A stretch of 39,444 bases of DNA. Origin: Rhizobium sp. CF122. GTDB taxonomy: Bacteria; Pseudomonadota; Alphaproteobacteria; Rhizobiales; Rhizobiaceae. The notes below the pieces were generated by a model. That model worked only from the letters and a program-made list of their open reading frames with translations, was not told the DNA's origin and did no database searches. The stretch is taken from positions 1 through 39,444 of the forward strand of contig NZ_AKKA01000122.1 of assembly GCF_000282035.1 (NCBI RefSeq), in the 5' to 3' direction. The translations under genes were made by a program, and so were the position numbers. Below are positions 7,663-16,360 of the stretch, piece by piece. Position 1 is the stretch's first letter; every line of letters begins with the position of its first letter.

Positions 7663-8694
7663 GTGTCGAATTCCACGCCCGCAACCATAGAAGACGTCGC
7701 TCGGATCGCCGAGGTTTCGATCGCGACGGTATCGCGGGCGATCCACACGCCGGAGAAAGTCGCCAACTCCACGCGCCTGAAAGTCAACCAGGCGATCGCC
7801 ATCACCGGTTACACCACCAACTTCATGGCACGCAGCCTGCGGCTCGGCCGGTCGAACATGATTCTAGTGGTCGCCCCAGATATCGGCGACCCGAACTTCT
7901 CCAACATTCTCGTCGGCCTGGAGAACGAGGCCCGCGCTCATGGCTACGGCATTCTGATCGGCCATACGCAGAATGACGCGCAACGCGGCCTTGAATATCT
8001 GAAGTTCCTGAATTCGAACCAGGCCGCCGGGCTGATCCTCTTTACCGGCATCCTGCCCTTCGGCCACCAAACGATGACCGCCCGCCTGCCGCCGAGCGTC
8101 GGCGTCTTCGAGCCCGTTTTCAACGGCGGCATCCCCTATGTCGGCGTCGACGACGTGGAGGGCGCCAGAAAGGCGGTCGACCTGCTGCTGGCCGAGGGCC
8201 ACCGCAAGATCGCCTTCATCGGCGATTCGCGCACGCGCCTTGCCTATAGCCGGCGGCGTCAGGGCTATGATGCGGGACTCGATGCGGCGGGCGTTGCACC
8301 CGATATGCGCATCGTGCTGGAAGGCGACGGGACACTGGAAAGCGGCCGCCATGCCGTCGAACAGCTGTTCATGCGCGACACGCTGCCGACTGCCTTCATG
8401 TGCGTGAACGACCAGACGGCGATCGGCGTGATGATCGGCCTTGGCGCTCGCGGCTACGATATCCCGAACGACTTCTCGGTGACCGGCTTTGACGATGTGC
8501 CACAGGCCGTCTTCATGTCGCCGCCGCTGACCACCATCCGCCAGCCGCGGACATTGATCGGCAAACAAGCCATGGCGCTCCTTTTGGAATTTCTCTCCGA
8601 CGGCCAGCCGGCGGAGACCGAAATCCTGTTGCGGCCGGACCTTGTGGTGCGCAATTCCGTTGGAGCGCCTTCGCGTCGGTGGACGAAACGCTGA
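7663..8694 (+). CDS. LacI-family transcriptional regulator of the sugar ABC operon
   Basis: A 343-residue regulator starting at GTG 7663; the GTG is followed directly by the DNA-binding helix-turn-helix (TIEDVARIAEVSIATVSRAI, about residues 7-26) and a typical hinge ending in ARSLRLGRSN. The remaining 280 residues are the periplasmic-binding-protein-like effector domain, with a late TGFDDVPQAVFMSPPLTTI segment normal for the family. It is divergent from the sugar ABC operon and the paired operators lie between them, so it probably represses the transporter until the transported sugar or a metabolite binds. It may also act at the AAACGTTT site at 1741. The effector is not predictable from sequence. 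Confidence 0.93.
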   Translation: MSNSTPATIEDVARIAEVSIATVSRAIHTPEKVANSTRLKVNQAIAITGYTTNFMARSLRLGRSNMILVVAPDIGDPNFSNILVGLENEARAHGYGILIGHTQNDAQRGLEYLKFLNSNQAAGLILFTGILPFGHQTMTARLPPSVGVFEPVFNGGIPYVGVDDVEGARKAVDLLLAEGHRKIAFIGDSRTRLAYSRRRQGYDAGLDAAGVAPDMRIVLEGDGTLESGRHAVEQLFMRDTLPTAFMCVNDQTAIGVMIGLGARGYDIPNDFSVTGFDDVPQAVFMSPPLTTIRQPRTLIGKQAMALLLEFLSDGQPAETEILLRPDLVVRNSVGAPSRRWTKR

Positions 8695-8730
8695 CGCCAG
8701 CAGCTAAGCCTCCGGACGCTGACACGGACG

Positions 8731-8753
8731 TCCCGCCGCACTTGGCGGCGGGA
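8731..8753 (+). terminator. GC-rich hairpin after lacI
   Basis: TCCCGCCGC (8731-8739) pairs with GCGGCGGGA (8745-8753), loop of 5, about 35 bp after the lacI stop and facing the convergent cupin gene. No T-run follows, so intrinsic termination is uncertain. Confidence 0.5.
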
Positions 8754-8785
8754 ACAGTGGCCTTCGTGCCGCAACTGGCTATTGG

Positions 8786-9256
8786 CTATTGCGACTTTTG
8801 AGGATCGTCCGCCGGGTTGACGTACTTAATGCTCCATGGGCCGTTGGTGTTGATTTGGACGACAGTCTCATCGTCGAAGTAAACGAAATGCGCCGTGCCC
8901 GGCGGCAAGGCAAAGAAACTGCCCGCAGGCAGTGCCTTCGTGGCGCTCCGATCGGCAGTTTTGCCCATGCCCAATTTGGCAGCCCCGGATATGACCGTGA
9001 CCACTTCATAGCCTGGATGCGTGTGCGGTGGGATCGCATACCCCGACGGCACTTTGAGCCGAAGGGCAAACAAGCCTTTCTTGGTGGGATTGCCGAACAA
9101 GACCGCCGCTTGCGCTCCGGCTGGAAGCGTTTTGGGGGCCTCGATCCATTTGACATCAGCGGGAGCGAACATTGTGTGCGCATCCTCTGCCAAGGCAAAG
9201 GCAGCGGTCCCACAGACTCCAATCCAACCGAGTGCGAATATCGATGCGATTTTCAT
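8786..9256 (-). CDS. Exported cupin-domain protein
   Basis: A 156-residue protein with a Sec-type signal peptide (about residues 1-23, ending AAFALA) and one cupin beta-barrel. The first cupin motif is visible as PPHTHPGYEVVTVISG, with two His and a Glu as metal ligands. The second is around LPPGTAHFVYFDDE, with its His. ATG 9256 is chosen because GAGGGAGGATATC precedes it; a longer upstream frame has no such site. Cupins of this sort bind a divalent metal and may act as small dioxygenases, isomerases or binding proteins in the periplasm. The gene stands alone, convergent with the LacI gene, and gives no contextual clue to substrate. Confidence 0.82.
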   Translation of the reverse strand: MKIASIFALGWIGVCGTAAFALAEDAHTMFAPADVKWIEAPKTLPAGAQAAVLFGNPTKKGLFALRLKVPSGYAIPPHTHPGYEVVTVISGAAKLGMGKTADRSATKALPAGSFFALPPGTAHFVYFDDETVVQINTNGPWSIKYVNPADDPQKSQ

Positions 9257-9384
9257 GATATCCTCCCTCTTCCCGGGCCCTTCACCTCGGCCGCATGCTG
9301 GGGCAGGCTCGCGAAAGCCAAGGATACGTCCGCGGACCATCCCTAAGCAAGCATTCCTCGGTCATCCGATCGAATGTCGGCAAG

Positions 9385-9603
9385 TCATTTCACCCGCTTG
9401 AACACCCATTTCACGACGTATTCGCCGCTTCGCTTCATCTTCGTTTTCGTCTTGACCTGGACCGGCCCTCCCAGAGCCGCCTCGGCGGCTTCAAACGCCT
9501 GCCGCGCCTCGGCCATTGCCGTGTGATAGACGCTGTTGTCGCGCTTGGGGCTGTCTGCGACGGCCTGCACGAGGGCGGTCCAATCACGTTCACTGTCGCC
9601 CAT
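9385..9603 (-). CDS. Small hypothetical protein (72 aa)
   Basis: I do not recognise this protein. It starts at ATG 9603 behind GGGAGGG (7 nt spacing), which supports translation. The product is hydrophilic: an acidic first half rich in Ala (AMAEARQAFEAAEAALGG) that looks helical, then a very basic tail (KTKTKMKRSGEYVVKWVFKRVK). There is no signal peptide or membrane segment. A nucleic-acid-binding role could be imagined from the charge but is not supported. It lies upstream of the cupin gene on the same strand and next to the broken xylA fragment. Confidence 0.55.
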   Translation of the reverse strand: MGDSERDWTALVQAVADSPKRDNSVYHTAMAEARQAFEAAEAALGGPVQVKTKTKMKRSGEYVVKWVFKRVK

Positions 9604-9701
9604 GTATCAGCCCTCCCGTTTGCAGCAAGGTGGTCTGCGCTCACCGCCGCTTGCCGCGCAAGCCACAATGATGGTTGGTGTTACCTCGCTGTGCCGAGGT
9701 G

Positions 9702-9768
9702 GGGAACTGGTCGATATCCTAACCAGACTGGTAGTCGTTGCGGTTCATGTCGATCGAGCCGAAGATAC
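9702..9768 (-). pseudogene. Remnant of a second xylA copy
   Basis: These 67 bp match 11135-11201 inside the intact xylA at 62 of 67 positions with no gap. Read on the minus strand they encode FGSIDMNRNDYQSG, a strongly conserved xylose isomerase stretch, then a TAG stop where the intact gene has Trp. Similarity fades on both sides. It is in the same orientation as xylA and about 1.4 kb away, pointing to a decayed duplication or a leftover from rearrangement. Confidence 0.85.
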
Positions 9769-9808
9769 GCGGGACGCGCCATCCGGCAACTGCATCGCCG
9801 TCGTCGTG

Positions 9809-10594
9809 CTACTCGACAAGCCCGAACATAGGGCCGAACCCGCCATGCCAGGATTTGTCATTGCGCCCCATCTCCGGACTGTAGAAGCCGACACCTCGAC
9901 CACCATCGAGAAACAGCGCATCACGGCACGCCAAATGGTCGCGAAACAACCGCGCGAAATCATGGAAATTCACCTCGTCTTCGCTGACCGCGAAGCGCAC
10001 CGCGCCATCGCCGCAGACGCCGACTCCGCCGCGACGAGTCCGGTCCGTCGATCCGACGATAAAGATCGGGTTTAGTTTATTGTCGATGACAAGCATCGGA
10101 CCGGACTGGGTAGCGAAACGGACCGCGGGACGGCGCTTCAGGAATTCCTGCGTAGGAAGTACTCCGGCGCCGGCGCCATCGAGAAAGAACACGCCATTCG
10201 GCCTTTTATAGAAATTCGGCACCGAACCAGCGGCGGATCCATCGCTACGCGCCCTGTTGGCAGGTCGCAATTCTCGGCCATCCTCGACATAAAGACCGAT
10301 CGGCGAAAAGTCGGGCAGATACATGCCGGCATTGACCGCAAACGCCAAAGTCCGCCCCTTGCCGCGAACGGCCTCGGCAACGCTGGCGAAATAGCGGTAC
10401 GGCTCTCCATCCGCGCTCTTCCAGAACAAGCGGAGATCGCCCTTTCCTTTCTCGATGGTGCAGACGATATACGCCTCCCCTTCGAAGGTGTCCTGCCCGC
10501 AGGGCTGGGCGGAAGCCACGTTCGTAGATGTCGCTACAGCAAGCATCGTGGCCGCGGCAAGCATACCTTGTCTGAGATAGGCCATCGCTGCCAT
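9809..10594 (-). CDS. Exported phosphodiester glycosidase family protein (DUF2233/NAGPA-like)
   Basis: About 261 residues. The N-terminus is a Sec signal (hydrophobic GMLAAATMLAVATS, cleavage near ASA-QPC). The body has the family hallmarks: LAFAVNAGMYLPDFSPIGLYVEDG, then NGVFFLDG, FATQSGPMLVID and a C-terminal ALFLDGGRGVGFYSPEMG. This domain (human uncovering enzyme NAGPA and bacterial relatives) cleaves sugar phosphodiesters, so a periplasmic role on cell-surface or scavenged glycans is likely. Two starts are possible: ATG 10594, close to AAAGGAC, or ATG 10585 with better spacing. The gene lies between xylA and its broken fragment; no operon partner is evident. Confidence 0.8.
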   Translation of the reverse strand: MAAMAYLRQGMLAAATMLAVATSTNVASAQPCGQDTFEGEAYIVCTIEKGKGDLRLFWKSADGEPYRYFASVAEAVRGKGRTLAFAVNAGMYLPDFSPIGLYVEDGRELRPANRARSDGSAAGSVPNFYKRPNGVFFLDGAGAGVLPTQEFLKRRPAVRFATQSGPMLVIDNKLNPIFIVGSTDRTRRGGVGVCGDGAVRFAVSEDEVNFHDFARLFRDHLACRDALFLDGGRGVGFYSPEMGRNDKSWHGGFGPMFGLVE

Positions 10595-10700
10595 GTCCTT
10601 TCTGTCGGATCCCTTCGGCCGCCCGCAAATGCGCCCGAGCGCCAGCAGCGTATCTCGCCGCACGCTTCAAGGCCATCGCCGCGGGCCGCCGCGATCAACG

Positions 10701-10733
10701 AAAAAGGCCAGAAAGCTTTCGCTCCCCGGCCTT
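10701..10733 (-). terminator. Rho-independent terminator after xylA
   Basis: On the minus strand AAGGCC (10733-10728) pairs with GGCCTT (10709-10704) around an inner AGC-GAAA-GCT hairpin, followed by a run of five T (complement of 10701-10705). It lies about 20 bp past the xylA stop and ends the xylose operon. Confidence 0.75.
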
Positions 10734-10755
10734 CTCCCCCACAATCAACCGCCGA

Positions 10756-12066
10756 TCAGACGTAACGGTTGACGATGTTTTCGAGCAGTTCCTGTTTGCC
10801 GGACTTCGGCTGTGGGTTGATGTCCTTGGCTTCGACCCACTCGGCGATCTGCTCGAGCGAGTATTCGCCGCGGGCAAGCTTCTGGCCTTCGGCCGAATCC
10901 CAACCGGCATAGCGGGCGTCGAGCGGGCCGGAGAGTGCCTTGTCCTCGATCATCTTGGCTGCAGCCTTGAGACCGCGGGCGCAGGCATCCATGCCGCCGA
11001 TATGGCCGATCAGCAGATCTTCCGGATCGAGCGACTGGCGGCGCAGCTTGGCGTCGAAGTTGGTGCCGCCGGTGGTGAAGCCGCCGCCCTGCAGGACGTA
11101 GTAGTAGGCGAGCGCCATCTCCGGAACGTTGTTCGGGAACTGGTCGGTATCCCAGCCCGACTGGTAGTCGTTGCGGTTCATGTCGATCGAGCCGAAAATA
11201 CCGAGGGCGTTGGCGAGCGCCAGCTCATGCTCGAAGGAGTGGCCGGCGAGGATCGCATGGCCCTGCTCGATGTTGACCTTCACTTCGTTTTCGAGGCCGT
11301 GCTTCTTGAGCAAGCCGTAGACCGTCGCGACGTCGTAGTCGTACTGGTGCTTGGTCGGTTCCTGCGGCTTGGGCTCGATCAGGATCGTGCCCTTGTAGCC
11401 GATCTTGTGCTTGTACTCGACGACGAGGTTGAGGAAGCGGCCGAGATGGTCGAGTTCCTTCTTGAGGTCGGTGTTGAGCAGGGTCTCATAGCCTTCGCGG
11501 CCGCCCCAGAGAACGTAGTTGGCGCCGCCGAGCCTGGCCGTGGCGTCCATGCAGGTCTTCACCGTCGCGGCGGAGTAAGCGAAAACATCCGGATCGGGAT
11601 TGGTCGCGGCACCCGACATGAAGCGGCGGTTCGAGAAGAGGTTCGCCGTGCCCCAGAGCAGCTTGACGCCGGTGGCGGCCTGTTTCTCGGCGAAGTAGTC
11701 GACGATCTCGTTCAGGTTTTTGGTGTTTTCTGCGAAGTTCTTGCCTTCCGGACGCACGTCCGCGTCATGGAAGCAGTAGAACGGCGCGTCGAGCAGCTGG
11801 AAGAGTTCGAACGCAACGTCGGCCTTCAGCTTGGCAGCCTTCATCGTGTCCTCGAACCACGGGCGCAGGAAGGTCTGGCCGCCGAAGGGGTCGCCGCCCT
11901 GCCAGGCGAAGGTGTGCCAATAGGCGACGGCGAAGCGCAGGTGGTCTTCCAGGCGCTTGCCGAGAACGACTTCGTCCTTGTTGTAGTGGCGGAAGGCGAG
12001 CGGATTGGTACTGTCCGGGCCCTCATACTTGATCTTCTGGATGTCGCCGAAAAATCCGGTGCTCAT
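10756..12066 (-). CDS. xylA: Xylose isomerase
   Basis: 436 residues, the normal length for the proteobacterial (class II) enzyme, which converts D-xylose to D-xylulose in the cytoplasm with two divalent metals. Diagnostic segments are in place: YWHTFAWQGGDPFG, the catalytic-His segment YCFHDADVRP, the metal-site segment ILIEPKPQEPTKHQYD, VNIEQGHAILAGHSFEHE and GSIDMNRNDYQSGWDTDQFP. ATG 12066 follows GAGGAGACACGAG, a good ribosome site; a longer frame upstream overlaps xylB and has no site. It is the third gene of lacI-xylB-xylA, 37 bp after xylB, and ends in an intrinsic terminator. A 67-bp broken copy of its middle lies downstream. Confidence 0.97.
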   Translation of the reverse strand: MSTGFFGDIQKIKYEGPDSTNPLAFRHYNKDEVVLGKRLEDHLRFAVAYWHTFAWQGGDPFGGQTFLRPWFEDTMKAAKLKADVAFELFQLLDAPFYCFHDADVRPEGKNFAENTKNLNEIVDYFAEKQAATGVKLLWGTANLFSNRRFMSGAATNPDPDVFAYSAATVKTCMDATARLGGANYVLWGGREGYETLLNTDLKKELDHLGRFLNLVVEYKHKIGYKGTILIEPKPQEPTKHQYDYDVATVYGLLKKHGLENEVKVNIEQGHAILAGHSFEHELALANALGIFGSIDMNRNDYQSGWDTDQFPNNVPEMALAYYYVLQGGGFTTGGTNFDAKLRRQSLDPEDLLIGHIGGMDACARGLKAAAKMIEDKALSGPLDARYAGWDSAEGQKLARGEYSLEQIAEWVEAKDINPQPKSGKQELLENIVNRYV

Positions 12067-12103
12067 CTCGTGTCTCCTCAGGTTTCGATTTGTTGTTCTG
12101 GGT

Positions 12104-13558
12104 TCAATGCTGCAGCGATTTGATCGCCGGATAGAGCGCGCGATAGCGATTGTAGGCATCTTCATAAGCGCCGGAGAGCGCCGCGACGGGCTCGATCGTG
12201 CCCGCCGTCTTCGGCGGTGTGCAGACGGCAACCGGATTAGCGCCGGTCGCCGCGATCAGGCCGAGACGCGCCGCGCCGAATGCCGCGCCAAAATCGCCAT
12301 CGGCAGGCAGATCGACCGGCACGCCGAGCGCCGTGGCGATCGAGGCCAGCCAGTAGCGCGAGCGCGAGCCGCCGCCGATGGCGGTAACGCGGGAAATATC
12401 CGTGCCCGCCGAGCGTAGCGCTTCCAGATTGTCGCGGATGGCGAAGGAAACGCCCTCAAGAACGGCCTGGGTCAGCACCACGCGGCTGCTCTCATGCTCG
12501 AGACCGATGAACGCGCCGCGGATGACGGCATCGTTGTGCGGCGTGCGCTCGCCGGAGAGATAGGGAAGGAAGGTGACGCCCGAAGGCGCCTTCAGTGTTT
12601 CACCGAGTTCAGTGGTCAGATCCGCCGCCGACTTGCCGGTGACGCTGGAGTGCCAGTTCAGCGCGTCCGTCGCAGAGAGAATGACCCCCATCTGATGCCA
12701 GGTGCCAGGCAGCGCATGGCAGAACGCATGCACGGCGCTTTCCGGCTTCGGCAGATAGGCGGCGTTGGCCGCAAAGAGAACGCCCGAGGTGCCGAGCGAC
12801 ACGAAGGCCGCGCCATCGCTGACCGTGCCCATACCGCAGGCCGAGGCCGCGTTGTCGCCCGCGCCGCCCGCAACGACGACGCCTCCCGAAATACCCCACT
12901 TGCCGGCCAGCTCGCCGCGAAGCTTGCCACCCTGCTCCGTGCCCTCGACCAGATGAGGCATCTGCTTTTCATCAAGGCCGGTGGCCGCAAGAAGCTCCGA
13001 TGACCATTTGCGTTTTCCGGTATCGAGCCAGGAGGTGCCGGCCGAATCCGACATCTCGGAGATGTGCTCGCCAGTCAACCAAAGACGCAGGTAGTCCTTC
13101 GGCAGTAGCACCTTGGCGACCTTCGCGAAAATGTCAGGCTCATGCTTGGCAACCCAGGCAAGCTTGGGCGCGGTGAAGCCGGGGAAAACAATATTGCCGG
13201 TCAGCTTGCGGAAACGCGGATCGGAATCCAGAGCAGCCGCTTCGACATAGGAACGCGTATCGTTCCAGAGAATGCAGGGGCGCAGCACCTTGTCGTCGGC
13301 GTCGAGCAGCGTCGCCCCGTGCATCTGGCCGGAGAGGCCGATGCCCATCACGGCGGCGAGCTCCTGCGGATGCTTTGCCTTCAGCGCGGCAACGGCCTCT
13401 TCCGTCGCGCGGATCCAGTGCGATGGCTCCTGCTCCGACCAGCCGGAATGCGGGCGCGAGACGTCGAGCGAACCATTGGCCGAGCCGATGATCTTCTGAT
13501 CGCCGTCGATCAGCATGGCTTTGACGCCGGAGGTTCCGAGATCGAGACCCAGATACAT
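12104..13558 (-). CDS. xylB: Xylulokinase
   Basis: 484 residues of the FGGY sugar kinase family, phosphorylating D-xylulose to xylulose 5-phosphate with ATP for entry to the pentose phosphate pathway. The N-terminal phosphate-binding loop is LGLDLGTSGVKAMLID. Further motifs are GLSGQMHGATLLD, the catalytic-domain segment VVAGGAGDNAASACGMG, and the adenosine-site AIGGGSRSRYW near the C-terminus. The start ATG 13558 follows GGGAGAAACAC. It is sandwiched between its probable regulator (13577, 18 bp gap) and xylA (37 bp gap), giving a compact catabolic operon on the minus strand. Confidence 0.96.
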   Translation of the reverse strand: MYLGLDLGTSGVKAMLIDGDQKIIGSANGSLDVSRPHSGWSEQEPSHWIRATEEAVAALKAKHPQELAAVMGIGLSGQMHGATLLDADDKVLRPCILWNDTRSYVEAAALDSDPRFRKLTGNIVFPGFTAPKLAWVAKHEPDIFAKVAKVLLPKDYLRLWLTGEHISEMSDSAGTSWLDTGKRKWSSELLAATGLDEKQMPHLVEGTEQGGKLRGELAGKWGISGGVVVAGGAGDNAASACGMGTVSDGAAFVSLGTSGVLFAANAAYLPKPESAVHAFCHALPGTWHQMGVILSATDALNWHSSVTGKSAADLTTELGETLKAPSGVTFLPYLSGERTPHNDAVIRGAFIGLEHESSRVVLTQAVLEGVSFAIRDNLEALRSAGTDISRVTAIGGGSRSRYWLASIATALGVPVDLPADGDFGAAFGAARLGLIAATGANPVAVCTPPKTAGTIEPVAALSGAYEDAYNRYRALYPAIKSLQH

Positions 13559-13576
13559 GTGTTTCTCCCTTTGCCG

Positions 13577-14602
13577 TTACGGCAGATTGTCTTTTAGAAA
13601 TATGTCGAGACGAATGCGCTCCTGCGCCGCGATGACGGGGAGCCCGTCCGCCTTCGCCTTGAGGACGCGGATGGCGCTGCGCACCTCATGGCCCGCATCC
13701 TGGTTCAGAATTGCGTCGATCGTTCCGTCGAGGAGTGCGGCGCGGGTATGCGCCGTTAATTCATGGGCGATAACCGTCAGCGACCGATCGACCGCCTTCT
13801 CCTTCAGTGCCCTAATCAGCCCGCGGTTGCCGGCGCCGAGGCTGTAGACGCCGATGATGCCACTTTTCTTCGACAACGCATCTGCCACCAGCATATGGGC
13901 CATCTCCGGATCGTCGCGGCCTTCGATGACGGGCAGGATGGAGAGCGAAGGAAATTCCTCGGCCGTGACGGCGACGAAACCCTCGAGGCGTTCGCGATGG
14001 TCGCGCACCAGCATCGAGCCGGCAAGCACAGCGATCTCACCCTTGGCGCCGCCGAGGAACCGCCCGAGAAGCCGTGCGGCCGTGCGGCCCGCGGCAATAT
14101 TGTCGACGCCGGCATAGTGATGGCGCTGCGAACCAGTGAGATCCGAGACCAGCGTCACGACGGGAATACCGTCCTTCACCAGTCGGTCGACGGCCTCGCG
14201 GACCTCAGGCGCATCGGTGGCGACAAGCGCGATCCCCGAGGGTCGCTGTTCGCTCAGCTCATCCAAAACCTTCACGAGTGCAGCGGGATCGAACGCCGGC
14301 ACTTCGAGGGTGCGAATATCCGTTCGCTCCACGGACGAACGCGCGGCGGCCGCACGTACCTCGTTGTTCAGCCCGTGCATGAAGGAATTGTCGCTGGCCG
14401 GCAGGATGAAGACGAGCGGATAAGTGCGGCCTTTGGCGAGGTTGGCAGCAGCGACATCCCTGATGTAACCGATCTCGCGAATGGCGTTCTCGACCTTCTC
14501 GCGCGTCACGTGGCGCACGCCCGGACGTTGGTTCAAAACCCGGTCGACGGTCGCCAGGCTGACGCCTGCCGCAGCAGCGATATCGTGGACTGTTGGTCTC
14601 AT
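13577..14602 (-). CDS. LacI-family transcriptional regulator of the xylose genes
   Basis: 341 residues. ATG 14602 is preferred because CAGGAGGAAAG precedes it and the helix-turn-helix then starts at once (TVHDIAAAAGVSLATVDRVL). The effector-binding half is of the periplasmic-binding type that includes a subgroup with VDRVLNQRPGV. It is the first gene of the xylose operon, 18 bp before xylB, so it probably controls its own transcription together with xylB-xylA. A LacI-type core palindrome lies 58 bp upstream of its start. Xylose or a derivative is the likely effector, inferred only from position. Confidence 0.88.
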   Translation of the reverse strand: MRPTVHDIAAAAGVSLATVDRVLNQRPGVRHVTREKVENAIREIGYIRDVAAANLAKGRTYPLVFILPASDNSFMHGLNNEVRAAAARSSVERTDIRTLEVPAFDPAALVKVLDELSEQRPSGIALVATDAPEVREAVDRLVKDGIPVVTLVSDLTGSQRHHYAGVDNIAAGRTAARLLGRFLGGAKGEIAVLAGSMLVRDHRERLEGFVAVTAEEFPSLSILPVIEGRDDPEMAHMLVADALSKKSGIIGVYSLGAGNRGLIRALKEKAVDRSLTVIAHELTAHTRAALLDGTIDAILNQDAGHEVRSAIRVLKAKADGLPVIAAQERIRLDIFLKDNLP

Positions 14603-14658
14603 CTTTCCTCCTGACGAGACCTTTAGCTCCAAATCTGATGTACGTAAATCAAAATTTG

Positions 14659-14670
14659 CAAACGTTTCCG
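14659..14670. promoter_or_regulatory. Candidate LacI-family operator before the xylose operon
   Basis: GCAAACGTTTCC includes the palindrome AAACGTTT (14660-14667) with a central CG. It lies about 58 bp upstream of the regulator's start codon in an AT-rich stretch suited to a promoter. Autoregulation of the lacI-xylB-xylA operon is the simplest reading. Confidence 0.5.
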
Positions 14671-14697
14671 TTCACGTCAAATCTTTGTACAAAAACA

Positions 14698-14727
14698 AAG
14701 GCCGGCCTGGTATGCCGGGCCGGCCTT
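14698..14727 (-). terminator. Rho-independent terminator after emrB
   Basis: AAGGCCGGCC (14698-14707) pairs perfectly with GGCCGGCCTT (14718-14727), loop of 10. In the minus direction the stem is followed by TTTGTTTTT (complement of 14691-14699). It lies about 20 bp past the emrB stop and separates the efflux operon from the xylose operon promoter. Confidence 0.85.
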
Positions 14728-14748
14728 GACGTTGATCTAAAAAGGGAA

Positions 14749-16341
14749 TCAGTGGCCTCCGCCACCACCGCCGCCACCTTGGGGCGCAGGTTTGTCGAGC
14801 ATCGCAACGCCGAGGATCATTGCCAGGAATAGCACTGTCAACAACAGGAAGATGTCGCTGAACGACAGTACCATCGCCTGCTTGGTCACGAGCCCGACCA
14901 TCTGCTTGATCGCAACCACAGCGCCATCCATGCCATAGGTATCGAATTTCGCCGTCATGTTTTTCAGCTGGTCGAGCGCCGCCGGGCTGCTCCAATCGAA
15001 ATTCTCGCGCAGCCGCTCGTAGTGAACGTCCTGCCGGTTCGTCAGCACCGTGTTGATGACCGCCAGACCGACGGCGCCACCAAGGTTGCGCGTCAGGTTG
15101 AAGAGCCCGGATGCACCGCGCATACGGGCTGGCGGCATCGTGCCAAGCGCGATGTTGTTGATCGGCACCATGCACATCATCAGCCCGAAACCACGGAAGA
15201 GCTGGGGAATGAAGAGCTCGTAGAAGTCCCAGTCCTGGGTCAGATGCGTCATGATGTAGGTGCCGGCTGCGAAGCTCGCGAGGCCGATCACCATCATTAG
15301 CCGCAGGTCCATCTTCGTCGACAGCTTTCCGGCGATTGGCGCCGTGAAGAACATCGCAAGGCCGGACACGAACATGGTCTCGCCGATCATCAGCGAGTCG
15401 TAGCCGCGGATGCGCCCGAGATAGACGGGATAGATATAGGTCAAGCCGTAGAGACCGATGCCCATGACGAACGAGAACACGGAGCCGAAGGCGAAGTTCC
15501 GGTTCGAGAAGGCCCTAAGGTCGACCACCGGGAATTCCACGGTGAAGGCCCGATAGAAGAAGACGACGGCTGCAATTGCAGAGGCGATCGCGCCCATAAA
15601 GATGTAATTATCGTTGAACCAGTCGTTGGAGTTGCCTTCCTCCAGCACGTATTCAAGGGCGCCGAGGAAGACCCCCATCGACAGCAGGCCCCACCAATCG
15701 AACTTCTTGATCAGCGCGAATTCCGGCTTGTCGAAATCGATGAAATTCCAGGTAACGATCGTCACGATGATGCCGGGAACGATGTTGACCAGGAACAGCC
15801 AGTGCCAGGAGAAGGCGTGGCTGAGATAGCCGCCGACAGTCGGGCCGATCGTCGGGGCAAGCGTGGCGATCAGGCCGATGATCGGCGACACGATGCTCCG
15901 CTTGGAAGGCGGGAAGATCGTGAATGCGGCTGCAAAGACCGACGGAATCATACCGCCACCGATGAAGCCCTGGATGGCGCGATAGACGATCATCTGGTCA
16001 ATATTCGTCGCCGTCGCGCAGAGCGCACTCGAAAGCGTGAAGCCGGCCGCCGAAATCGCGAAGAGGTATCGTGTCGAGATGATGCGCGCGAGCGTGCCGG
16101 AGAGCGGAATCATAATGACTTCGGCGATCAGATACGAGGTCTGCACCCAACCTATCTCGTCCGAGCCGGCGCTGAGGCCCGCCTGAATCTCGGCCAGAGA
16201 CGCCGATACGATCTGAATGTCGAGGATCGACATGAACATGCCGACCACCATCGCGAAGAAGGCGATGAGCTTGCGCGGGTCCATCTGCTCCGCGGCCGCC
16301 GGAGCGGCCGGGATTGTTCCAACTGTTGCACTCGCGGCCAT
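14749..16341 (-). CDS. emrB: DHA2-family multidrug efflux MFS transporter (EmrB-like)
   Basis: 530 residues with about 14 membrane segments, the DHA2 pattern. The first helix contains FMSILDIQIVSASLAEIQ and the next block IGWVQTSYLIAEVIMIPLSGTL, with an Asp-bearing first helix typical of EmrB/QacA. ATG 16341 follows GAGGTAGGCCC; the upstream frame has no site and overlaps emrA. The C-terminus ends in a run of eight Gly then His, an odd but probably harmless tail. It lies 19 bp after emrA. The two would form an inner-membrane pump with a periplasmic adaptor, needing an outer-membrane TolC protein encoded elsewhere. Probable substrates are hydrophobic toxins or plant phenolics (inference). Confidence 0.92.
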   Translation of the reverse strand: MAASATVGTIPAAPAAAEQMDPRKLIAFFAMVVGMFMSILDIQIVSASLAEIQAGLSAGSDEIGWVQTSYLIAEVIMIPLSGTLARIISTRYLFAISAAGFTLSSALCATATNIDQMIVYRAIQGFIGGGMIPSVFAAAFTIFPPSKRSIVSPIIGLIATLAPTIGPTVGGYLSHAFSWHWLFLVNIVPGIIVTIVTWNFIDFDKPEFALIKKFDWWGLLSMGVFLGALEYVLEEGNSNDWFNDNYIFMGAIASAIAAVVFFYRAFTVEFPVVDLRAFSNRNFAFGSVFSFVMGIGLYGLTYIYPVYLGRIRGYDSLMIGETMFVSGLAMFFTAPIAGKLSTKMDLRLMMVIGLASFAAGTYIMTHLTQDWDFYELFIPQLFRGFGLMMCMVPINNIALGTMPPARMRGASGLFNLTRNLGGAVGLAVINTVLTNRQDVHYERLRENFDWSSPAALDQLKNMTAKFDTYGMDGAVVAIKQMVGLVTKQAMVLSFSDIFLLLTVLFLAMILGVAMLDKPAPQGGGGGGGGH

Positions 16342-16360
16342 GGGCCTACCTCGTCGGGAT

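Noticed and set aside
11002..12123. 373-codon open frame on the plus strand
   Set aside because: Antisense to xylA, whose protein is unmistakable; composition is the usual Val/Glu/Arg-rich shadow.
14659..14670. Treating every AAACGTTT as a proven operator
   Set aside because: The 8-bp core alone is weak; only the 7536-7570 pair has enough symmetry to be firm, so the other two were kept as low-confidence candidates.
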